Shown here one piece after another: positions 8,517 to 15,979 of a stretch of DNA of 64,000 nt (position 1 is its first letter; each line of letters opens with the position of its first letter). The notes under the pieces were generated by a model. That model ran no database searches. It was given only the letters and a program-made list of their open reading frames with translations, and was not told where the DNA came from. This DNA comes from Sporosarcina jeotgali (GTDB taxonomy: Bacteria > Bacillota > Bacilli > Bacillales_A > Planococcaceae), in the NCBI RefSeq assembly GCF_033304595.1, contig NZ_CP116341.1:2521001-2585000 (forward strand), read 5' to 3'. The translations under genes were made by a program, and so were the position numbers.

Positions 8517-9986
8517 CTATTCGTGGATGAAGTCACTTACCATTTCCTGGACTTCTTGAATGTTTTTCATCTTATTGTCCCAGCATTTCTGACTCAAATC
8601 GACTGGATATTCTTCAGGGTTAAGTGAGCGTTTGTATTCATCCCATAACAGATCCAAGTTATCTTTTGCATACTGCCGGATTTCTAAAGTTGGCGGGACG
8701 TCATAGATGACTTGTCCGTGATCAACCACTTTTTCATGAAGGTTCCTAGCTTCAAAATTCGTTACAAACTTTGAGATAAACGTATGGACGGGATGGAACA
8801 TTTTAATGCGCTTTTCGGCATTCGGATCTTCATCATACATAGTGATGTAGTCTCCTTCAGCTTTCCCATTTTCTTTATCAATAATCCGATACAATTTCTT
8901 ACGTCCCGGTGTCGTCACTTTCTCTGCATTGGAAGAAATTTTGATGGTGTCGACCATTTCACCATTCTCTCCTTCAATCGCAACAAGTTTGTAAACAGCA
9001 CCAAGCGCAGGCTGGTCATATGCGGTAATGAGTTTTGTGCCAATCCCCCAAATGTCGACTTGCGCCCCTTGTGCTTTCAAGTTAAGGATCGTGTACTCAT
9101 CCAAATCATTCGATACCACGATTTTCGCATCTTCGAATCCTGCTTCGTCCAGCATACGGCGTGCTTCTTTCGATAAAAACGCGATATCCCCGCTGTCTAA
9201 GCGAATACCTATGAAGTTGATTTTGTCGCCGAGTTCTTTAGCCACTTTAATAGCTGTTGGAACGCCGATTTTCAGCGTGTTGTACGTATCTACAAGGAAC
9301 ACACAATCACGATGCCGCTTTGCATACGAGTGAAACGCTTTGTACTCGCTCTTATAGGCTTGTACCAGGGAGTGAGCATGGGTACCGCTAGCTTGGATGC
9401 CGAATAATTTACCCGCGCGGACGTTGCTAGTCGCTTCCACACCGCCAATAACCGCAGCACGCGCCCCCCAAACCGCCGCGTCCATTTCGTGCGCACGGCG
9501 GCTTCCGAATTCCATGACCATTTCATCTTTCACCACTTGCTTGATACGAGAAGCCTTAGTCGCAATTAACGTCTGGTAATTAACGATATTCAAGAGCGCT
9601 GTTTCAATAAGCTGTGCTTCAGCCAGCGTCGTTTCAACCCGCATGATCGGTTCGTTTCCGAATACCGCTTCTCCTTCTTTCATGGAATAGAGATCCCCAG
9701 TAAAACGAACGTCTTTCAAATACTCAAGAAAGTCCTCTTTATAATGCAATTCATTTTTTAAATAAGCGATATCGCTATCAGTAAATTTCAGATCACGTAA
9801 ATAATCCAGCACGCGCTCAAGTCCTGCAAAAATGGCATACCCATTTCCGAATGGCAGTTTTCTGAAATACAGCTCGAAAATCGCCTTCTTGTTATGAATG
9901 CCTTCCGCCCAGTACGTTTCCATCATATTGATCTGATATAAATCTGTATGTAATGCCAAGCTATCATCCGTATAGTTTGTGCTCAC
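8517..9986 (-). CDS. pncB: Nicotinate phosphoribosyltransferase
   Basis: Makes nicotinate mononucleotide from nicotinate and PRPP, the entry step of NAD salvage. At 489 residues it matches the long Gram-positive PncB form. Recognised blocks are ALHTDLYQINMMETYW at the N-terminus, MEFGSRRAHEMDAAVWGAR near 160-180, SGTHAHSLVQAYKSE near 205, the phosphate-binding IRLDSGDIAFLSKEAR near 265 and IWGIGTKLITAYDQPALG near 315. It precedes nadE and shares its terminator. No leader RNA was recognised in the roughly 220 nt upstream. Confidence 0.95.
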   Translation of the reverse strand: MSTNYTDDSLALHTDLYQINMMETYWAEGIHNKKAIFELYFRKLPFGNGYAIFAGLERVLDYLRDLKFTDSDIAYLKNELHYKEDFLEYLKDVRFTGDLYSMKEGEAVFGNEPIMRVETTLAEAQLIETALLNIVNYQTLIATKASRIKQVVKDEMVMEFGSRRAHEMDAAVWGARAAVIGGVEATSNVRAGKLFGIQASGTHAHSLVQAYKSEYKAFHSYAKRHRDCVFLVDTYNTLKIGVPTAIKVAKELGDKINFIGIRLDSGDIAFLSKEARRMLDEAGFEDAKIVVSNDLDEYTILNLKAQGAQVDIWGIGTKLITAYDQPALGAVYKLVAIEGENGEMVDTIKISSNAEKVTTPGRKKLYRIIDKENGKAEGDYITMYDEDPNAEKRIKMFHPVHTFISKFVTNFEARNLHEKVVDHGQVIYDVPPTLEIRQYAKDNLDLLWDEYKRSLNPEEYPVDLSQKCWDNKMKNIQEVQEMVSDFIHE

Positions 9987-10207
9987 ACTAATTCGCCTCT
10001 TCCAAATAGGTTATGTAGATCGTTTATAACTGTGCTTTACCCGTTTTTCCAACAACTCTACCCTCAAAAAATTTTACTGCACATTTCTACCCGCAATCGC
10101 TTTCATTTGCAAGCGCAAATAAAAGCTCAGGTAACATCTTCTGAAGAATTTCCAAACTATAGACAAGTATATCAAATTCCCCAGAGAAAGAAATCATCAG
10201 AGCACTA

Positions 10208-10236
10208 TTGCAATCAACATTCAAGCGTGATACTAT
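10208..10236 (+). promoter_or_regulatory. Promoter of the SAM-riboswitch transcript
   Basis: TTGCAA (10208-10213), 17 nt, TACTAT (10231-10236). It is placed about 35 nt before the S-box aptamer and has good sigma-A spacing. Confidence 0.6.
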
Positions 10237-10269
10237 CAGAATAATCACTTTACAAATAATTCAATACTT

Positions 10270-10377
10270 TCTTATCAAGAGAGACGGAGGGACTGGCCCT
10301 GTGATGTCTCAGCAACCTGCCCTAATGGCCGAGGTGCTAATTCCAGGAGGTGCATAAGCATCTCTAAAGATGAGAGC
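10270..10377 (+). promoter_or_regulatory. SAM-I riboswitch (S-box)
   Basis: Classic S-box features in order: CTTATC of P1, AAGAGAGACGGAGGGACTGG, CCCTGTGA, CAGCAACC, GAGGTGCTAATTCC and the closing GATGAG of P1. It is followed by a strong terminator, so SAM should switch off the downstream cyclase-family gene. Confidence 0.95.
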
Positions 10378-10398
10378 TGACTTCATGCGGATTGCATA

Positions 10399-10436
10399 GA
10401 AGGCCCTCTTAAGGTTTATCGAGGGCCTTCTTTTTG
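10399..10436 (+). terminator. S-box-controlled terminator
   Basis: GAAGGCCCTC (10399-10408) pairs with GAGGGCCTTC (10421-10430) and is followed by TTTTT. It is the expression platform of the SAM riboswitch, ending about 40 nt before the start codon. Confidence 0.92.
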
Positions 10437-10477
10437 TATATAATAGCCGGAATTCGGCACAAAAAGGCGGGATTGAG

Positions 10478-11227
10478 ATGACAACACAAACACAAACAGA
10501 TTTGCTGGCTGCACTGACTGCATTGAAGGCAAAAGAATGGGTGGACCTCACTCATACATTCGGACCGGATTCTCCTCACTTCTTCATGTTTGAAGACGCT
10601 GAGTTCAAAACACTGTTTAACCATGACTATGGTTTCTTTGCACAGCAATTCAGCTTTGCAGGTCAGTACGGAACGCATATCGATGCCCCTATTCACTTCG
10701 TGCGGGATACACGCTTTTTAGAGGAACTGGAGTTAAAAGAGCTTGTGCTTCCTTTAGTCGTCGTAGATAAATCCAAAGAAGCAGAAGCAGACCATGACTT
10801 TACGTGCTCAAAGGATGACTTGCTGGCGTTCGAAAAAGAACACGGACCCATCGAATCGGATACATTCGTAGCACTTCGGACCGATTGGAGTAAACGCTGG
10901 CCCGACGCAGAACGTTTTTGCAACAAAGATGATGAGGGGAATAATCGAATTCCAGGCTGGGGCTTGGATGCCTTAACGTTCCTTTTTGAAGAACGCGGTG
11001 TAAAGGCAGTCGGCCACGAGACATTCGATACCGATTCTGCGGCAGACTTTAGAAAAAACGGTGCGCTCCATGGAGAGTACTATGTACTTGAACAAGATAC
11101 GTATCAAGTGGAACTTTTAACGAATCTAGACAAACTTCCAGCAAAAGGCGCTGTCATTTTCAACGTCGTTCCAAAGCCTGAAAAGGCATCCGGATTTCCG
11201 GTACGCTCTTTCGCCATTCTTCCTTAA
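10478..11227 (+). CDS. Cyclase-family (kynurenine-formamidase-like) metal hydrolase under SAM control
   Basis: A 249-residue cytoplasmic hydrolase of the cyclase/kynurenine formamidase family. The zinc/manganese-binding signature GTHIDAPIHF lies near 66-76. WVDLTHTFGPDSPHF near the N-terminus and FNVVPKPEKASGFPVRSFA at the C-terminus are typical of the family. The S-box leader ties it to sulfur/methionine metabolism rather than tryptophan breakdown; the substrate is unknown. The stop codon is unusual: TAA is formed by the last TA of an 8-bp repeat flanking the neighbouring insertion element plus the element's first A. Joining the repeat copies would extend the frame by 14 codons. Confidence 0.85.
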   Translation: MTTQTQTDLLAALTALKAKEWVDLTHTFGPDSPHFFMFEDAEFKTLFNHDYGFFAQQFSFAGQYGTHIDAPIHFVRDTRFLEELELKELVLPLVVVDKSKEAEADHDFTCSKDDLLAFEKEHGPIESDTFVALRTDWSKRWPDAERFCNKDDEGNNRIPGWGLDALTFLFEERGVKAVGHETFDTDSAADFRKNGALHGEYYVLEQDTYQVELLTNLDKLPAKGAVIFNVVPKPEKASGFPVRSFAILP

Positions 11228-12913
11228 CAAAAAAGAGGCTGGGACACAACCAGTCAGATTGAAGCAAAAAAAGCGAGTGTTCACCGATTTTTGGTGAGCA
11301 CTCGCTTTTTTTCTCGTATTCTTTCCGTTTTCTGATGCCTGAATGTTGTTTATGGCCGTGTATTTCCTCAAATTCACGGCCATGAATGCGAAGCCCAGTT
11401 CATTTTTCACCTTATCATTTCCCCGCACAGAGAAACGAGTGAACGCCAAATTCGCCTTCAGAAATCCAAAAACTGGTTCTACGTCGATTTTCCGTTGACC
11501 GTAGAGTGAACCTGTTTTCTCTTCTGAAAGCTTCGCTCGAATGATTGTTTTATGCATTTCCCATTTTTCATTGATATACAATTTCCGGTTGTTGCCTTCC
11601 TGCGCTTTCGTACAAAGGGAGCGCAATGGGCAATCGGAACAATCGTCGCATTCATACGCTTTGTATTCGCGTGTGAATCCGTATTTGTCGGTTCGTTTTG
11701 AAAAATGGCTAAATCCTAGCCTGCGGCCATTCGGACAAGTGTAGGAATCCGCTTCCTCATCATAAGCCCAGTTCATTGTGTTGAACGGATCTTCTTTGTA
11801 TTTCTTTGTCTTTTCCTTCCGATACTGATTATAGGTGATCAATGGTGTACGCTTTCTGTTTTCAAGGATATCTCCATAGTTCTGTTCACTGCCATAACCA
11901 GCATCTGCGACTATGTACTCCGGCAGCTCGAAATAGTCTTTCTCGATGAGATTAAGAAACGGGATGAGTGTTCGTGTATCCGTTGGGTTTGGGTAGATAT
12001 CGTAAGCAAGCGCATACTGTCCTTCGGTTGCCACTTGCACATTGTAGCCTGCCTTGAGCTGGCCATTACTCATATGATCCTCCTTCATCCTCATGAAGGT
12101 GGCGTCATGATCCGTCTTGGAATAGCTGTTACGGTCTCCAAAAATCGCCATGTCGATCCGGTATTTCTCTTTGCGTTGTAAAAAATCCTGGAACTTTTTT
12201 CGATACTGTTTTGGTTCCTTGCGTTGCGACCGCAGCTCTTTTCGAACTTCTGTATCGTCGCTTTCTTCAATTTTTTCATCGTAGGTCTGTACCGTATCTT
12301 CCAGCTTGTTGAGGATGTTGGACAGTTCGTTCGTGGTAAGCTCGTCCGAACTTTCTCGTTCGATCTCCGGTATGATGTTCTTTTCCAAAAGCTCCTCATA
12401 CATCTGATTCGATTTTTCGACCAGGCTCGCACTGTATCTTTCAACGGCTTTACGCCAGACGAAGGTGTACTTGTTAGCATTGGCTTCGAGTTTAGTCCCG
12501 TCTATGAAGATGGCTTCTTCTTCGATTTGCTTTTCTTCTACGAGTCGGCAGCGGAATTGTACAAAGCATTGGCGAAGAAGCTCTTTCACTTCGGGGTGGA
12601 CCCGGAAGCGATTGATCGTACGATAGGTTGGTTCATATCCCTGAGCCAGCCACATCATCCGGACACTGTCTTTCAAAAGCCCTTCAATCTTTCTGCCAGA
12701 AAACACGGACTGGGTGTAAGCGCAGAGCAAAATCTTCATCATCATGCGCGGATGATAGGCAGGGCAGCCGGTTTCACGCAAAAAGCCTGTGAAGGCTTCT
12801 CCGGGGATCGACTCCACGAGCTCATTCACAGCGTAGGCAATATCATCTTTCTGTAGCTTCATTTCCATATCGAGCGGCAAAATTAGTTGATTCATGTTAT
12901 ACTCTTTAAACAT
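11126..12913 (-). CDS. IS1182-family transposase with read-through C-terminus
   Basis: DDE transposase. The N-terminal DUF772-like region (CPAYHPRMMMKILLCAY) is followed by the catalytic-type blocks FIDGTKLEANANKY (about 138) and YIVADAGYGSEQNY, and EPVFGFLKANLAFTRFSVRG near 480-500. A CxxC-type cluster (CDDCSDCPLRSLC) lies near 430. The start at 12913 has AAGGAGG at ideal spacing. There is no stop before the element's end: the frame runs through the terminal hairpin and inverted repeat. It stops 33 codons into flanking DNA, antisense to the cyclase gene. The last residues are therefore site-specific. The core looks intact, so activity is possible. Confidence 0.92.
   Translation of the reverse strand: MFKEYNMNQLILPLDMEMKLQKDDIAYAVNELVESIPGEAFTGFLRETGCPAYHPRMMMKILLCAYTQSVFSGRKIEGLLKDSVRMMWLAQGYEPTYRTINRFRVHPEVKELLRQCFVQFRCRLVEEKQIEEEAIFIDGTKLEANANKYTFVWRKAVERYSASLVEKSNQMYEELLEKNIIPEIERESSDELTTNELSNILNKLEDTVQTYDEKIEESDDTEVRKELRSQRKEPKQYRKKFQDFLQRKEKYRIDMAIFGDRNSYSKTDHDATFMRMKEDHMSNGQLKAGYNVQVATEGQYALAYDIYPNPTDTRTLIPFLNLIEKDYFELPEYIVADAGYGSEQNYGDILENRKRTPLITYNQYRKEKTKKYKEDPFNTMNWAYDEEADSYTCPNGRRLGFSHFSKRTDKYGFTREYKAYECDDCSDCPLRSLCTKAQEGNNRKLYINEKWEMHKTIIRAKLSEEKTGSLYGQRKIDVEPVFGFLKANLAFTRFSVRGNDKVKNELGFAFMAVNLRKYTAINNIQASENGKNTRKKASAHQKSVNTRFFCFNLTGCVPASFLLRKNGERAYRKSGCLFRLWNDVENDSAFCWKFV
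11266..11312. terminator. Hairpin at the transposase 3' end of the IS
   Basis: An A run, GCGAGTG, TCACC, a 7-nt loop, GGTGA, CACTCGC and a T run form a long bidirectional terminator just inside the inverted repeat. The transposase frame passes through it. Confidence 0.8.
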
Positions 12914-12988
12914 AGGAAGACCTCCTTAAATGGTTTGTGGTGAATCTATTTTAACAGAGTGTCTTCCTATTTTCCTTTCTAAAATACC

Positions 12989-13034
12989 AAAAGAACGAAT
13001 CCCTAGGATAATTCCTTAGGATTCGTTCTTTTTT
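12989..13034. terminator. Hairpin at the transposase 5' end of the IS
   Basis: AAAAGAACGAATCC pairs with GGATTCGTTCTTTT around a central partly paired loop. It lies just inside the other inverted repeat, upstream of the transposase start. It likely shields the transposase from outside transcription. Confidence 0.75.
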
Positions 13035-13071
13035 AATTTACTGAGTTTTGTCCCAGCCTCTTTTTGCTTCC

Positions 13072-13647
13072 TTATGCTTTTTTCGCTGCATGCATTTCCG
13101 TCATGCGCTCATAGAAGTCAACGAAATTATTCACAACAGAATCCAAGAATGCAACTGTTGGTGCGTCAGTTAGTTCATCGTCATCGCTCAGTTTCTGATG
13201 AATAGAGCCAATGTACACTTCATTGTTTGGCAAAATCAATGGAGAAAGACCGGGATTGGATAGAATTTCACGTAAATGAATTTGAGCACGGACACTGCCG
13301 AAAACGCCCATTGACGATCCTACAATGAAAGCAGGCTTATCACGCAGCGTTGCTTCTCCTCCGCGTGATAACCAGTCCAACGCATTCTTCAAAGCGCCTG
13401 GGATGGAGAAGTTATATTCAGGAACTGCGAATAATACAGCATCCGAATCTTTTACATTTTCTTTAAATGCACGGACATTTGCCGGCGGTTCACTTTCATG
13501 ATCAACGGAGAACATTTCTACATCATTGATTGAAACTAATGTAATGTCCAATCGATCAGCATAACGTTTTTTCATGAAATTCACTAATCTTCTATTGTAG
13601 GAAGTTGAACTTGTACTTCCAATGATTGCTTTTACTCGTATTGTCAT
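13072..13647 (-). CDS. NADPH-dependent FMN reductase / azoreductase-like flavoprotein
   Basis: A 191-residue flavodoxin-fold oxidoreductase. The FMN phosphate loop is IIGSTSSTSYNRRLVNF near 9-25. AVPEYNFSIPGALKNALDWL (about 90-110) and AFIVGSSMGVFGSVRAQ near 125 are hallmarks of the NADPH-dependent FMN reductase family. It probably reduces FMN, quinones or azo/chromate compounds in the cytosol. Its stop codon lies within the right copy of the 8-bp repeat that flanks the IS element, so the insertion is directly at its 3' end and removed or replaced the original terminator. Confidence 0.87.
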   Translation of the reverse strand: MTIRVKAIIGSTSSTSYNRRLVNFMKKRYADRLDITLVSINDVEMFSVDHESEPPANVRAFKENVKDSDAVLFAVPEYNFSIPGALKNALDWLSRGGEATLRDKPAFIVGSSMGVFGSVRAQIHLREILSNPGLSPLILPNNEVYIGSIHQKLSDDDELTDAPTVAFLDSVVNNFVDFYERMTEMHAAKKA

Positions 13648-13986
13648 CTTGAGGAACTCCTTTTATGTTCTTTTATTTCTTATACTTAGATAAGGATATC
13701 ACTTTCATGCAGTTTGCTTAATTATTTTGCTCATAGTGATGTCCATTTCACCTTGCCTCCTTCTATCCTGCCCGCACTATTCCTTATCTGTTATTTACAT
13801 AAGTACTTATTCATATGGTTCCCTGTTTTAAAAATGTATACCCGTAATAACCAGTCAGGTAAGTAATAGAAAGGTTTATAGATTTTTTGTACAGGGTAAA
13901 TCCTAATCAAATCATTAAAATAGTTTATGAGATAGTTTACTAAATTACAGAGGTTATGAAAATATACTGAAAGAAGGAATTTATAA
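13648..13986. other. Intergenic region, divergent promoters
   Basis: 339 nt between the divergent FMN reductase and glycosyltransferase genes. It is A/T-rich and must carry promoters for both. I see no conserved leader RNA and no convincing coding sequence. Confidence 0.5.
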
Positions 13987-15204
13987 ATGGAGAAAAAAAT
14001 CTGTTTTATATCAGACCATGGTGATCCTTTAGCGCCTCTGGGGTCAAGTCAAGCAGGGGGTCAGAATAATTACGTGAAACAACTGGCACTGGCGCTGGAA
14101 GCTCGCGGACACTCTGTTGACGTATTCACTCATTGGTCAAATGCTGAAGCACCCCAAGTTGAAGGATTTGGTAATAAGTGCCGAGTTCTGCGTGTCCAGG
14201 CAGGACAAAAAGGTTTTGTTGAAAAAAATAAATTGTACCATCTTCTCCCGGCTTTTTATCGTGAAATGAAATTGCTTCAAGATTTTTCTCAATACGATAT
14301 TCTGCATACACACTATTGGCTTTCAGGTCTGCTCGGTTTACAACTAACTAAAGACTTTGACTTGCCTTGGGTCCACACTTCACATTCTCTAGCTGCAGCT
14401 AAGCAGATGGCAACAGGAGTCAAAGAACCTCGCAGATTAAAAGCTGAGCAAATGATCCTGTCAAATGCCGATAAAGTGATTGCTACTTCTCTAACAGAAA
14501 AAGCTCTTATTCAAGCCTCTGTAAAACTTCCATCTTCTATTCGGGTGATTCCGATTGGTGTGGATTCACTATTTACTCCTGCTGCCAATCCCGTCCCTCA
14601 GCCCTTAACCATCACATTCGCAGGTCGACTAGAAAAGACAAAAGGAATCTATACCTTACTTAAAGCTTTTAAACTTCTTTGCAATTCCGAACTTCTTAAA
14701 ACGCCCATACGCTTACAAATAATAGGCGGCGATTCTGATCAGGTAGATCCGATTAGAAACCAAGCCCTTTCTGCCGAATTGAGAAATGCAGTCAAAGGGA
14801 TTGAAGAGCATGTAGACTTTCTCGGTTCTCTTCATCAAGAAGAGCTGGCTGCACATTTCAGAAACAGCTTGGCCGTCATTGTCCCTTCCTATTATGAATC
14901 GTTTGGGATGGTGGCAGCAGAAGCTCAAGCCTGCGGCAGTCCGGTGATTGCTTCAAAAGTAGGCGGATTAGGTGACATTGTCATTCACAAGAGAACTGGA
15001 CTCCAAGTGGATCCAAAAAATATAAAAGATCTTGCCTCTGCAATTGGATTTTTGGCAAAACGTCCAGATATTGCAGAACAGCTTGGTAAACAAGCCGCTT
15101 CGTTCGCCAAGAAGAATTTTAATTGGAAAGTGATTGCAAAAAAAGTAGATACGCTGTATGAAGGAGTCAGTTATGAAGTTAAAGACGCATATGTTAGCAA
15201 CTGA
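13987..15204 (+). CDS. GT4 glycosyltransferase, sucrose-phosphate synthase-like
   Basis: A 405-residue retaining GT-B glycosyltransferase (GT4). The sugar-nucleotide/acceptor loop SSQAGGQNNYVKQLALALE lies near 20-38, HTHYWLSGLLG near 103, the hinge motif GRLEKTKGIYTLLKAF near 217-232 and the E-x7-E motif ESFGMVAAEA near 306-315. It overlaps the downstream sucrose-phosphate phosphatase gene. The likely reaction is UDP-glucose plus fructose-6-phosphate to sucrose-6-phosphate. The N-terminus also resembles MshA-type enzymes, so the acceptor is less sure than the family. Such a pair usually makes sucrose as a compatible solute. Confidence 0.75.
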   Translation: MEKKICFISDHGDPLAPLGSSQAGGQNNYVKQLALALEARGHSVDVFTHWSNAEAPQVEGFGNKCRVLRVQAGQKGFVEKNKLYHLLPAFYREMKLLQDFSQYDILHTHYWLSGLLGLQLTKDFDLPWVHTSHSLAAAKQMATGVKEPRRLKAEQMILSNADKVIATSLTEKALIQASVKLPSSIRVIPIGVDSLFTPAANPVPQPLTITFAGRLEKTKGIYTLLKAFKLLCNSELLKTPIRLQIIGGDSDQVDPIRNQALSAELRNAVKGIEEHVDFLGSLHQEELAAHFRNSLAVIVPSYYESFGMVAAEAQACGSPVIASKVGGLGDIVIHKRTGLQVDPKNIKDLASAIGFLAKRPDIAEQLGKQAASFAKKNFNWKVIAKKVDTLYEGVSYEVKDAYVSN

Positions 15205-15901
15205 TTTGGATAATACATTGGCAGGAAATGATTCAGATGTGAGAGACCTCATCACCTTGTTTCAAAATGCTCCTTATGATGTTGCTCTCGTATATGTGAC
15301 AGGGCGTCATGCGGAGTCCGTCCGGCAACTCATTTCAGAAGCAAGCTTGCCAATACCCGATTTAGTGATCTCGGATGTTGGAACAAAGGTTTGGCATATG
15401 CCTGATTGGCAAGAGGATTTACTATGGAGTAAACAAATGGGAAAGGGCTGGCAGCCTGAACGGGTATTGGAAACAGCTTCCGGATTCCCAGGCCTGCACC
15501 GCCAAAAACTTCCTGAAGACTGTCGGATTTCTTTCACCCTGGAAGACGGCATCGATACGGTGAATGAGTTTAAAGATGCGTTATGCGCAAAACATATTCC
15601 TCACCATCTTGTTTTCAGTTCCAATAATGATGTGGATGTGCTTCCAAGAGGTTCGGGAAAAGGAAATGCACTTGAATATGTGATTCAACAATTCGCCCAT
15701 CCCTCTGTCAATCTATTAGTGGCGGGCGATTCAGGAAATGATACAGATATGTTAAGCCGCGGCTGGCCCTCGGTAATTGTGGGAAATGCTTATGAAGAAT
15801 TGAAGGGGATTCCGGATCACCCAAACCTTTATAGAGCTTCCCGCCATTATGCCGGCGGAATATATGAGGCTTGGCAGCATTTTTATGGGGCCTCTAATTA
15901 A
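15170..15901 (+). CDS. Sucrose-6-phosphate phosphatase (HAD family)
   Basis: A HAD-superfamily phosphatase of 243 residues. Motif I is LATDLDNTLAG near 6-16 and TGRHAESVRQL near 43. The substrate-cap pieces VISDVGTKVW and VFSSNNDVDVLPRGSGKGNA follow, and motif III/IV GDSGND lies near 186. These blocks line up with cyanobacterial sucrose-phosphate phosphatase. I start at the ATG at 15170 because GGAG lies 6-7 nt before it; the earlier ATG (15158) overlaps that ribosome site. The 35-nt overlap with the synthase-like gene implies coupled translation, and a bidirectional terminator follows. Confidence 0.85.
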   Translation, partial: VMKLKTHMLATDLDNTLAGNDSDVRDLITLFQNAPYDVALVYVTGRHAESVRQLISEASLPIPDLVISDVGTKVWHMPDWQEDLLWSKQMGKGWQPERVLETASGFPGLHRQKLPEDCRISFTLEDGIDTVNEFKDALCAKHIPHHLVFSSNNDVDVLPRGSGKGNALEYVIQQFAHPSVNLLVAGDSGNDTDMLSRGWPSVIVGNAYEELKGIPDHPNLYRASRHYAGGIYEAWQHFYGASN

Positions 15902-15913
15902 GTTTTTTAAAAT

Positions 15914-15966
15914 AAAAAAACAGCCGGACAACCATCCGCTTTAAGGATGCCGTCCGGCTGTTTTTA
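15914..15966. terminator. Bidirectional terminator, sucrose genes / chemoreceptor
   Basis: AACAGCCGGAC with a second paired block CCATCC/GGATG closes with GTCCGGCTGTT and is flanked by A and T runs on the two sides. It serves the convergent phosphatase and chemoreceptor genes. Confidence 0.88.
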
Positions 15967-15979
15967 GTTTGACCGGTTG

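Larger units (their letters stand above)
11227..13066 (-). mobile_element. IS1182-family insertion sequence, complete
   Basis: An element of about 1.84 kb with one transposase. The terminal inverted repeats AAAAAGAGGCTGGGACA (11231-11247) and its complement (13049-13065) are nearly perfect. The 8-bp sequence CTTCCTTA flanks both ends (11219-11226 and 13067-13074) and is a candidate target duplication. Each end carries its own terminator-like hairpin (11266-11312 and 12989-13034). It sits between the 3' ends of two convergent genes. IS1182-family members such as IS1272 are known to choose hairpin or terminator sites. Confidence 0.92.

Noticed and set aside
12224..12856. A 210-codon plus-strand frame inside the IS element
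   Set aside because: Antisense to the conserved transposase core and without a ribosome site.
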